DNA of 55,922 nt, from positions 1 to 55,922 of the forward strand of contig PKUJ01000008.1 of the NCBI GenBank assembly GCA_002869565.1, given 5' to 3'. The DNA comes from Arcobacter sp. Its GTDB lineage: Bacteria; Campylobacterota; Campylobacteria; Campylobacterales; Arcobacteraceae. A program made the position numbers and the translations under genes. Positions within the stretch are counted from its first letter, which is position 1, and every line of letters begins with the position of its first letter. Shown piece by piece: positions 6,360 through 13,902 of the stretch. A model generated the notes under the pieces. That model ran no database searches, was not told where the DNA came from, and saw only the letters and a list, made by a program, of their open reading frames with translations.

Positions 6360-8060
6360 ATGGATATTGGGTTAGATTTTTCGTCTTTAGCAATAATGAT
6401 TCCTGTGATAATCATTATTTCATTGATTACACTAGGCTTAATTTTTACAAGATTATATAAAAGAGCTTCAAAAGAGATGTCTTTTGTAAGAACAGGTTTA
6501 GGTGGTGAAAAAGTTATTATGAATGGTGGTGCAATTGTTTTACCAATTATGCACGAAATTATTCCTGTAAATATGAATACATTAAGACTTGCAGTTCAAA
6601 GATCAAATGAACAAGCACTTATTACTAAAGATAGAATGAGGGTTGATGTTTTAGCTGAATTTTATGTAAGAGTTAAACCTATAAACGAATCAATTGCTTT
6701 CGCAGCTCAAACATTGGGTATACGAACTACACAACCTGATTTATTAAAAGAGCTTATAGAAGGAAAATTTGTAGATGCTCTAAGAGCCGTAGCCGCTGAA
6801 ATGCACATGGTTGAATTACATGAACAAAGGGTAGATTTTGTACAAAAAGTTCAACAAGTTGTATCTGAAGACTTACTAAAAAATGGTTTAGAATTAGAAT
6901 CAGTTTCTTTAACAGGACTTGATCAAACAAGTAAAGAGTACTTTAATCCAGATAATGCTTTTGATGCAGAGGGTCTTACAAGATTAACTCAAGAGATAGA
7001 AGCAAGAAGAAAAATAAGAAATGATATTGAAAGAGATACGGCAGTAGAAATAGAGAAAAAAGATTTAGAAACAAGAAGATTATCTTTAGAGATTAAAAAA
7101 GAAGAAGAGTATGCAGTTTTACAACAAGAAAGAGAAGTTGCTATAAGAAGAGCTTCCCAAGTTGCTGAGATTGCAAAAGAAGAATCAGAACAAAGAAAAG
7201 AAGCAGAAAATTCAAAAATTTTTGCTGATCAAGAGATTGAACAAAAGAGAATTGCCTCAGAAAAAGAGACTGAACAAGCAAGAATTCAAAAAGAACAATT
7301 ATTAGAAGAGAAAAATATTGAAAAAAATAAATCTATAGAATTATCAAATCAAGACAGAGAAATTGCAGTTGCTGAAAAATCAAAAATGCAATCTATTGCA
7401 AAAGCACAAGCCGATGAAGCAAGAGCAGAAGCAGTAAAAGCAGAAGAAAAAGTTAAAACTGTAAGGGAAACAGAAATTGCAGAAAGAACAAAATCGATTG
7501 AGTTAGTTGAAGCTTCACAAGAAGCAGAAAAAGCTGCTATTAGTATAAAAGTTGGAGCTGAAGCTGAGAAACAAGCTGCGGAAGATCAAGCAGAAGCACA
7601 AAGAATCTTAGCTCGAGGTTTAGCTGATAAAGTTATCATTTCTGCAAAAAGTGATAACGAAGCAGAAAAACTTAAAGCAGAAGCAAAAGCAATTGAGTAC
7701 AAAGTTGAAGCAGAAGGTAAAGAGGCTATTAATAATGCATCAAATACCTTATCATCAGATCAAATTGCAATGCAAATTAAACTAAAACTAATAGAACAAT
7801 TACCTGATATTATTGCTCAAAGTGTTAAACCAATGGAACAAATTGATAGTATTAAAATTCTTCAAGTAGATGGACTATCAAATGCACAAGGTGGTGAGTC
7901 AGGAACAACAGCAGGAACTTCAAGTGATTCATTACCTGATCAGTTAGTAAACAGTGCTCTTAAATATCGTGCACAATCTCCTATTGTCGATTCTTTACTT
8001 AAAGAACTTGATTTAGATGGATCAAGCTTAACTGGATTTACTAAAAATTTAGACAAATAG
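6360..8060 (+). CDS. yqiK: Flotillin-like SPFH-domain protein (YqiK family)
   Basis: 566 residues. There is one N-terminal membrane segment (about 11-31), an SPFH/band-7 domain (about 38-200, including ALITKDRMRVDVLAEFYVRV), then a very long charged coiled coil rich in Glu, Lys and Ala (about 205-460) with the EAEKLKAEAKA-type repeats of flotillins. The tail after residue 500 is Ser/Gly/Thr-rich, then a short conserved end. Flotillins form large oligomers that scaffold membrane microdomains. It is the last gene of the pspA-yqiJ-yqiK operon; a 12-bp terminator stem overlaps its stop codon. Confidence 0.9.
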   Translation: MDIGLDFSSLAIMIPVIIIISLITLGLIFTRLYKRASKEMSFVRTGLGGEKVIMNGGAIVLPIMHEIIPVNMNTLRLAVQRSNEQALITKDRMRVDVLAEFYVRVKPINESIAFAAQTLGIRTTQPDLLKELIEGKFVDALRAVAAEMHMVELHEQRVDFVQKVQQVVSEDLLKNGLELESVSLTGLDQTSKEYFNPDNAFDAEGLTRLTQEIEARRKIRNDIERDTAVEIEKKDLETRRLSLEIKKEEEYAVLQQEREVAIRRASQVAEIAKEESEQRKEAENSKIFADQEIEQKRIASEKETEQARIQKEQLLEEKNIEKNKSIELSNQDREIAVAEKSKMQSIAKAQADEARAEAVKAEEKVKTVRETEIAERTKSIELVEASQEAEKAAISIKVGAEAEKQAAEDQAEAQRILARGLADKVIISAKSDNEAEKLKAEAKAIEYKVEAEGKEAINNASNTLSSDQIAMQIKLKLIEQLPDIIAQSVKPMEQIDSIKILQVDGLSNAQGGESGTTAGTSSDSLPDQLVNSALKYRAQSPIVDSLLKELDLDGSSLTGFTKNLDK

Positions 8061-8086
8061 TATTAAAGCCTTTTGGCTTTAATACT
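8059..8086 (+). terminator. Terminator-like hairpin after yqiK
   Basis: AGTATTAAAGCC (8059-8070), loop TTTT, GGCTTTAATACT (8075-8086): a perfect 12-bp stem. The downstream T-run is poor, but the stem is strong. Confidence 0.6.
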
Positions 8087-8123
8087 CTTAAAAAGCTCCT
8101 TTGAAATAATAAAAAATTTTATC

Positions 8124-8173
8124 TTAATATTAAAGGTAATATAATTACATTAAGAAAACTTTAATATTAAAGG
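8124..8173 (+). promoter_or_regulatory. Promoter flanked by two copies of TTAATATTAAAGG
   Basis: A TATAAT -10 lies at 8140-8145. The 13-base sequence TTAATATTAAAGG, with a palindromic core, occurs at 8124-8136 and 8161-8173. The downstream copy includes the AAAGGAG ribosome binding site of the Hint lipoprotein gene. Flanking repeats around a promoter suggest an operator, but AT-rich chance repetition is possible. Confidence 0.4.
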
Positions 8174-8180
8174 AGAAATT

Positions 8181-9041
8181 ATGTTTAAGTTATTGTTAAC
8201 TTCAAGTATACTTGTTTTTTATTTGACAGCATGTATTGGTACAAGCAGATCGTATTCCCCTCCAACAAAAATAGATAAAGAAGATGTAAAAGAGAGTGCC
8301 TTACCTCTTAGTAAGAGGGCAGATTATAACAAATTGTTAAATGAAAAGGATAAAACGAAGAAATATATTGATGATCTAGAAGCTCAGAAATATGAGGCTC
8401 ATCAAAATATAATGAATATTGGCTCTGGAATGAATGCCTCTAGAGGTTCAATTGCAGGTGCTGTAAGTTCCTATGCCTCTCCTGAAAATAATATAAAGCA
8501 TAATCGACAAATTTATGATGTAACTGCGGTTGAACTTACTATTCAACGTAAAAAGCTAAGCAAAATATATGATGATCTTGCAACTATAGCTAATGAATCA
8601 AAAAAATCATGTTTTCCAAAAGATGTAAAGGTACTTGTATCTGAAAATGAATACAAAGATATTTCTGATATAAATATTGGGGATAATGTTCTTGTTTATG
8701 ATATTGGAAATGACAAAATAAGTAACTCTATCGTAAAAGAGAAATTTATTGATGTAAATAATCATTATTATAAATTAAATGATAGTATTGAAGCTACTGC
8801 ATTTGAAAGATTTCTTACTAAAGATGGTTGGAAAATAGTAAGAGAAATCAAAAAAGGAGATTATTTATTTAATGGAAATAGTTATGAAAAGATTGTTTCA
8901 ATTGAAAAAATTGTGAAAGATTTAGATGTATATAATCTTCATATTGATTCAAGTCATAATTTCTTTGTGTCAAAAGATGGAGAAAATTTTTTACTAATAC
9001 ATAACACTGGCGGTGGAAGTGGTGGAGGAGGTGGAAAATGA
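8181..9041 (+). CDS. Lipoprotein with C-terminal Hint (intein-like) domain
   Basis: 286 residues. A lipoprotein signal ends at LTAC (Cys18). Residues 40-140 are a helical charged region. Residues 144-275 form a Hint domain: Cys144 in SCFPKDVKVLV, then ISDINIGDNVLVYD, then the block-B-like region ATAFERFLTKDGWKIVREI with KKGDYL, then VYNLHIDSSHNFFV and the terminal LLIHN followed by Thr276. These are the blocks of bacterial intein-like and Hedgehog-type self-processing domains, with the N-terminal nucleophile, the His-Asn end and a Thr at +1. The usual block-B histidine appears replaced by Glu209, which may weaken the first acyl shift. After the domain only TGGGSGGGGGK remains. No homing endonuclease is inserted. 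The stop overlaps the next start codon (ATGA), so it is coupled to a peptidoglycan-binding lipoprotein. Self-cleavage, splicing or attachment to another molecule are all possible; none is shown. Confidence 0.8.
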   Translation: MFKLLLTSSILVFYLTACIGTSRSYSPPTKIDKEDVKESALPLSKRADYNKLLNEKDKTKKYIDDLEAQKYEAHQNIMNIGSGMNASRGSIAGAVSSYASPENNIKHNRQIYDVTAVELTIQRKKLSKIYDDLATIANESKKSCFPKDVKVLVSENEYKDISDINIGDNVLVYDIGNDKISNSIVKEKFIDVNNHYYKLNDSIEATAFERFLTKDGWKIVREIKKGDYLFNGNSYEKIVSIEKIVKDLDVYNLHIDSSHNFFVSKDGENFLLIHNTGGGSGGGGGK

Positions 9042-9766
9042 AAAATTTAAAATATATATTAGTATTCTTTTTTATCTCTTTTTTCTTCCTAGGTTGTGCA
9101 GATAGTTTGAAAAATGCTTTTTATAATCAAGAAGGAGATAGAAGTTATTATTCTGGAGAATATACAACATCTGTAGATTATTATAACAAAGCTGCAGCAA
9201 ACGGTGATGGTTATGCCTATTATAGGCTTTTTGAGATTTATAATTATGGAAAAACTGGAGTTCCTAAAAATAAGTTCTTAGCAGACAAAATGATAAAAAA
9301 AGCTGTTGAACTAGGTGAATATAGAGCAGAATATATATATGCATTAAAATTTTTATATTCTTCTAGACCTGATTATAAAAAAGCAATTGGACTTTTAGAA
9401 TCTGCATCTCGGAAGGAATATCCTTATGCATATTTAGAACTGGGTCATGTTTACTTATATGGATTAGGAGTTAAAAAAAATAAAGTAACTGCTGCTAGTT
9501 ATTATAGATTAGCAAATTCATTTGGTTTAAAAACACCAAATATCAATACTCGAACTAATTATAAAGTAAAGTCAAATAGAAGTGTTTTAGTGAGTGAAAT
9601 ACAATCTAATCTTAAAAAACTTGGTTTTTATAAATCAAGAGTTGATGGGATAAGTGGACCTATGACAAGAAATTCTATTTCATCTTTTCAAAAATACTAT
9701 GGATACGAGATTACTGGAAAAGTATCAAAAGAAGTTTTAGATCAGACTAAAGCTAAACTTCAATAA
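9038..9766 (+). CDS. Lipoprotein with Sel1-like repeats and peptidoglycan-binding domain
   Basis: 242 residues. The signal peptide ends at FFFLGC (Cys19). Residues 35-165 hold Sel1/TPR-like helical repeats, clearest in AYLELGHVYLYGLGVKKNK and AASYYRLA. Residues 185-242 are a PG_binding_1-like domain (VSEIQSNLKKLGFYKS, VDGISGPMTRNSISSFQ). It is predicted to be membrane-anchored in the periplasm and to touch murein. It overlaps the Hint lipoprotein gene by four bases, so the two proteins are made together and probably act together. No enzymatic domain is visible. Confidence 0.82.
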   Translation: MKNLKYILVFFFISFFFLGCADSLKNAFYNQEGDRSYYSGEYTTSVDYYNKAAANGDGYAYYRLFEIYNYGKTGVPKNKFLADKMIKKAVELGEYRAEYIYALKFLYSSRPDYKKAIGLLESASRKEYPYAYLELGHVYLYGLGVKKNKVTAASYYRLANSFGLKTPNINTRTNYKVKSNRSVLVSEIQSNLKKLGFYKSRVDGISGPMTRNSISSFQKYYGYEITGKVSKEVLDQTKAKLQ

Positions 9767-9775
9767 ATCCAAAAG

Positions 9776-9811
9776 AATCAGATTTTAGAATACTAAGATC
9801 TGGTTTTTTTT
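9776..9811 (+). terminator. Rho-independent terminator after the lipoprotein pair
   Basis: AATCAGAT (9776-9783) pairs with ATCTGGTT (9798-9805, one T-G pair), followed by a T-run. Confidence 0.75.
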
Positions 9812-9891
9812 CTAAAATCTAAAGATAAACATTTTTTCGATATAATCGCGGATAATTTTAAAAATAATACAATCAAAACATAGGAATTTAA

Positions 9892-12555
9892 ATGAGTGAT
9901 AAGTATGAACCATCAAAAGTTGAAGATAATTTTTATAAAATCTGGGAAGACAGAGGTTATTTTGAAATAGATGGAAATAAAGATATTCAAGATGCAGATG
10001 AAAATGGAAAACAAAAAACTTTTTCTATTATGATGCCACCTCCAAATGTAACGGGAAGCTTACATATTGGTCATGCACTTACATTTACTTTACAAGATAT
10101 TATTACAAGATATAAAAGAATGGATGGTTTCAAAACTCTTTGGCAACCAGGAACGGACCATGCAGGTATCGCAACTCAAAATGTTGTTGAGAAGCAACTT
10201 TTAGCTGAAGGTACTACAAAAGAAGAGATTGGTCGTGAAAAGTTTTTAGAGAGAGCATGGCTTCAAAAAGAGACTAGTGGTGGAAATATTGTTCATCAAA
10301 TGAGAAAGTTAGGAGTAACTCCTGCATGGAAACGTGAGAGATTTACTATGGATGAGGGACTTAAAGAAGCTGTTAAAGAGGCTTTTGTTTCTTTATACAA
10401 CGAAGGTCATATAAGCCAAAATAACTATATGGTAAATTGGTGTACTCATGATGGAGCACTTTCTGATATTGAAGTTGAACATGAAGAAATCAATGGTAAG
10501 TTTTATCATATGATTTATAAGTTTGCAGATGGCTCTGGTGAACTTCAAGTTGCAACAACCAGACCTGAAACATACTTTGGTGATACTGCTATTATGGTTC
10601 ATCCTGATGATGAAAGATATACAAGTATTGTAGGAAAAGAGGTTTTACTTCCACTTACAGACAGGGTTATCAAAGTTATTACAGATTCTCATGTTGATAT
10701 GGAGTTTGGAACAGGTGTAGTAAAAGTTACCCCTGCACATGATCAAAATGACTACGAAGTAGGAAAAAGACACGATTTAGAATTTATCAAAGTATTTGAT
10801 GAAAAAGGTATTTTAAATGATTATTGTGGAGAGTTTGCTGGACTTGAAAGATTAGAAGCTAGAAAACCTATTGTTGATAAACTACAAGAAGAGGGTTATA
10901 TTGTAAAAATTGAAGAGCATATTCATCAAGTAGGGCATTGTTATAGATGTAAAAATATTGTTGAGCCATTTATTTCTCAACAATGGTTTTTAAGTTCAGA
11001 AATGGCTCAAGAGTCTATTAGAAAAACAAAAGAGACTACAAAAGAAAGAGCAGCTTCTGGTGAGCACAATGGAACACTATTTCATCCTGCACATTGGATA
11101 AACTCATATACAGCTTGGATGGATGAGTTAAGACCTTGGTGTATCTCTAGACAATTATGGTGGGGACATAGAATTCCTGTGTTTACATGTGATGATTGTG
11201 GGCATCAATGGGCAGATAAAGCTGACGAACCAGAAGCTTGTCCAAAATGTTCAAGTAAAAAAATGACTCAAGATCCCGATGTACTTGATACTTGGTTCTC
11301 TTCTGCTTTATGGGCAATGTCACCATTAGGATGGGGAAACAACGGAAAATTAGAAGATTTATACACTCCAAGTGATGAAGCTGATTTTTATCCAAACTCA
11401 CTTCTTATTACTGGATTTGATATTATGTTTTTCTGGGTAGCTAGAATGATGATGATGGGTGAGCACTTTAAAAAAGAGTTACCTTTTGAAGATATTTATA
11501 TGCACGCTCTAGTAAGAGATGAGCATGGTGCAAAAATGTCTAAATCAAAAGGAAATGTAATCGATCCTCTTGATATGGTTGAAGAACATTCTGCTGATAT
11601 TATTAGATTTACTCTTGCATATCTTTGTGTTCAAGGAAGAGATATAAAATTAGGAGCTAAAAACTTAGAGCAATTTAGAAACTTCACAAATAAACTTTAC
11701 AATGCCTCAAACTTTTTACAAATGAATGTAGATACTTTCCCTGATTTAAAAGATATTGAAATCAAAACACCACTTGGTTTATATATGCAAAGTAGATTAA
11801 GTGATGCAATAGATGAATTACGAGCTAGTTTAGAAACTTATAAATTCAATGAATCTGCAAGTGTACTTTACAAATTTGTATGGAATGAATTTTGTGATTG
11901 GGGTATTGAGTACTCTAAAGCTTCAAAAGATTCTATTGTAGAATTAGGAGCAATTTTCAAAGAAACATTAAAAATGTGTTCACCCTTTATGCCTTTTATT
12001 TCAGATTATTTATATCACAAATTATCAGGAACAACTCTAGAAGAGGGTGATTCTTTAATGGTAACTAATTTTCCAAAAGATATTGTAAAGAATCAAGATA
12101 TGGAAGATATGTTTGCAGTTATTGAAGAATCAATTACTTCTGTTAGACGTGCAAAAGTTGTTATAGATATGGGGAACTCAAAAATTGCAAAAGCATATAT
12201 CAAATTAGATAAATCAATTGATACTGAATTAGCAAAACCATTTATTGAAAGACTTGCAAAAGTTGAGGATATAGAATTTGTAGATGCTAAAGTTGAAAAC
12301 TCAATTACAGATGTATCTGATAACTTAGAAGTATATTTACCAACTGGTGAAATAGATATGACTCCAATTATAAATAAACTAACAAAACAACAAGAGAAGT
12401 TAGAAAAAGAGATAGCCAAACTAAATGGTATGTTATCAAATGAGAGATTTGTAGCAAATGCACCTGCAAATGTTATTGAAGAGAACAGAGCTGGATTGTC
12501 ACAAGCGCAAGAAAAACTTGTAAAAGTTCAGGCTGAATTAAAAGTACTGAGTTAA
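9892..12555 (+). CDS. valS: Valyl-tRNA synthetase
   Basis: 887 residues, full length for a class I valine-tRNA ligase. The signature HIGH (in GSLHIGHAL, about residues 55-63) and KMSKS (about 548-552) are both present. The editing domain lies between them, with TTRPETYFGDTA and the conserved HPDDERY. A zinc-ribbon-like CDDCGHQW and CPKCSSKK pair sits near residues 435-460. The C-terminal coiled coil (last ~65 residues) is the ValS-specific tRNA-binding arm. It charges tRNA-Val and edits threonine. It is a single-gene unit between two terminators. Confidence 0.97.
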   Translation: MSDKYEPSKVEDNFYKIWEDRGYFEIDGNKDIQDADENGKQKTFSIMMPPPNVTGSLHIGHALTFTLQDIITRYKRMDGFKTLWQPGTDHAGIATQNVVEKQLLAEGTTKEEIGREKFLERAWLQKETSGGNIVHQMRKLGVTPAWKRERFTMDEGLKEAVKEAFVSLYNEGHISQNNYMVNWCTHDGALSDIEVEHEEINGKFYHMIYKFADGSGELQVATTRPETYFGDTAIMVHPDDERYTSIVGKEVLLPLTDRVIKVITDSHVDMEFGTGVVKVTPAHDQNDYEVGKRHDLEFIKVFDEKGILNDYCGEFAGLERLEARKPIVDKLQEEGYIVKIEEHIHQVGHCYRCKNIVEPFISQQWFLSSEMAQESIRKTKETTKERAASGEHNGTLFHPAHWINSYTAWMDELRPWCISRQLWWGHRIPVFTCDDCGHQWADKADEPEACPKCSSKKMTQDPDVLDTWFSSALWAMSPLGWGNNGKLEDLYTPSDEADFYPNSLLITGFDIMFFWVARMMMMGEHFKKELPFEDIYMHALVRDEHGAKMSKSKGNVIDPLDMVEEHSADIIRFTLAYLCVQGRDIKLGAKNLEQFRNFTNKLYNASNFLQMNVDTFPDLKDIEIKTPLGLYMQSRLSDAIDELRASLETYKFNESASVLYKFVWNEFCDWGIEYSKASKDSIVELGAIFKETLKMCSPFMPFISDYLYHKLSGTTLEEGDSLMVTNFPKDIVKNQDMEDMFAVIEESITSVRRAKVVIDMGNSKIAKAYIKLDKSIDTELAKPFIERLAKVEDIEFVDAKVENSITDVSDNLEVYLPTGEIDMTPIINKLTKQQEKLEKEIAKLNGMLSNERFVANAPANVIEENRAGLSQAQEKLVKVQAELKVLS

Positions 12556-12583
12556 GGGAAGATTTCTTTTAACTTATACTTTT

Positions 12584-12605
12584 ATGAAGACCTTCGGGTC
12601 TTCAT
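12584..12605 (+). terminator. UUCG-capped hairpin after valS
   Basis: ATGAAGACC, loop TTCG, GGTCTTCAT: a 9-bp stem with a stable tetraloop. No long T-run follows, so it may stabilise the mRNA end as much as terminate transcription. Confidence 0.6.
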
Positions 12606-12723
12606 GAAATTATATATATTAAGATAAATAAAACAACATTAATTATCTTATTAATTATGTAGATTTTAAGGTATTTTATATATAATATAACAATAATAAA
12701 GAGTTATACCAGAAGGAAAATTT

Positions 12724-13218
12724 ATGCCATTTACACCCTTTCATATGGGTCCTGGAATTTTAATTAAAGCTATATTACAAAGTAGTTTCAGTTTAATGGT
12801 TTTTGGTTGGTCTCAAATTATTATGGATATACAACCATTATTCGTTTTAATAAATGGTTCTGGTTATTTACATGGATTTTCTCATACTTATCTAGGATGT
12901 ACTTTACTTGCTATATTTTCTGCTTTGTCAGGAAAATATTTATCAGAGTTAGGATTAAAACTCATTGGTTTGTCAAAATCTCCACCCATAAAAATTTCGT
13001 GGCGTGTTGCATTTATTAGCGCATTTATTGGTTGTTTTAGTCATGTATTACTAGATAGTATCATGCATACTGATGTTCAGCCTTTTTCTCCATTTTTTTT
13101 AAATAATGACTTGTTTAGTATTTTAACTGTTAGTGAATTACATAAACTTTGTTTATATTCAGGTTTAGGTGGAGGTATGTTATTTTATATTATTCAATGG
13201 AAAAATAGAAGAACCTAA
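12724..13218 (+). CDS. Membrane protein of the YdjM/DUF457-like metal-dependent hydrolase type
   Basis: 164 residues with about four hydrophobic segments. Conserved-looking histidines and acids occur in FTPFHMGPG (4-12), IIMDIQPLF, YLHGFSHTYLG and FSHVLLDSIMHTDVQPFSPF. This PFTxxH ... HxxxH ... HxLLD pattern is that of the inner-membrane YdjM family, often called metal-dependent hydrolases without a proven reaction. The last residues are basic and cytoplasmic-like. It has a good AGAAGGAAAA ribosome binding site and stands alone. The substrate is unknown. Confidence 0.6.
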   Translation: MPFTPFHMGPGILIKAILQSSFSLMVFGWSQIIMDIQPLFVLINGSGYLHGFSHTYLGCTLLAIFSALSGKYLSELGLKLIGLSKSPPIKISWRVAFISAFIGCFSHVLLDSIMHTDVQPFSPFFLNNDLFSILTVSELHKLCLYSGLGGGMLFYIIQWKNRRT

Positions 13219-13300
13219 TAATTATATCAAGTCATTTTAAATTATTTAAAAGAATCAAGCAGTTAGAATCTTAAGAAAATAATACATTGGGAATAAAAAA

Positions 13301-13606
13301 ATGATTACATGTTACTTAAACTATATAATAGATACAAAAAAAATAAAAGAGTTTGAATATTATGCAAAACTATGGATACCATTAGTTAATAAATTTGGTG
13401 GAACACACCATGGATATTTTCTTCCATCAGAAGGTAAAAACAATGTGGCTTTAGCTCTATTTACATTTCCAAGTCTTGCAAGTTATGAAAAATATAGAAA
13501 TGAATCCTTTGAAGATAAAGAGTGTATAGAAGCCTTTAAATATGCAGAAGATACAGATTGTATTATTAGTTATGAGAGAAACTTTTTTAGACCAGTTTTC
13601 AGTTAA
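13301..13606 (+). CDS. NIPSNAP family protein
   Basis: 101 residues forming a single dimeric alpha/beta-barrel (ferredoxin-like) unit. Family hallmarks are the N-terminal strand ITCYLNYIID, the W-P-L-V-x-K-x-G-G-T-H-H-G-Y-F segment (residues about 27-40), and FPSLASYEKYR (about 57-67). Bacterial NIPSNAP proteins are small, cytoplasmic and of unknown substrate; some related dimeric alpha/beta barrels bind heme. It stands alone with a hairpin 13 bases downstream. Confidence 0.8.
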   Translation: MITCYLNYIIDTKKIKEFEYYAKLWIPLVNKFGGTHHGYFLPSEGKNNVALALFTFPSLASYEKYRNESFEDKECIEAFKYAEDTDCIISYERNFFRPVFS

Positions 13607-13619
13607 TAAGCGTAAGAAA

Positions 13620-13641
13620 GTGAAGACCTTTTGGTCTTTAC
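13620..13641 (+). terminator. Hairpin after the NIPSNAP gene
   Basis: TGAAGACC (13621-13628), loop TTTT, GGTCTTTA (13633-13640), one mismatch at the base. It resembles the hairpin after valS. The remaining ~260 bases up to the next gene are AT-rich with no convincing gene. Confidence 0.5.
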
Positions 13642-13902
13642 AAAAGAAAAACAGTCTCCTTCTTTAATTCAAAAAGTATCTCTTTAGAATAGACAAAATA
13701 ACTCAAAATTAGAAAATGTATTGCCAATCTATAGTAAATAATGAAAAGAAAGTAAAATAATAATTTTTTATGCTAAAATAAAATAATCAATATAAATAGA
13801 TTTTAAAAACAAGAAAGAATGAGAATTAAAAAAAAATGAAAATAAAACTAATTAGTTTATGCTCCTCTTATTTGAAGCTTTTTTTACTAAGAAAGATTAA
13901 AA

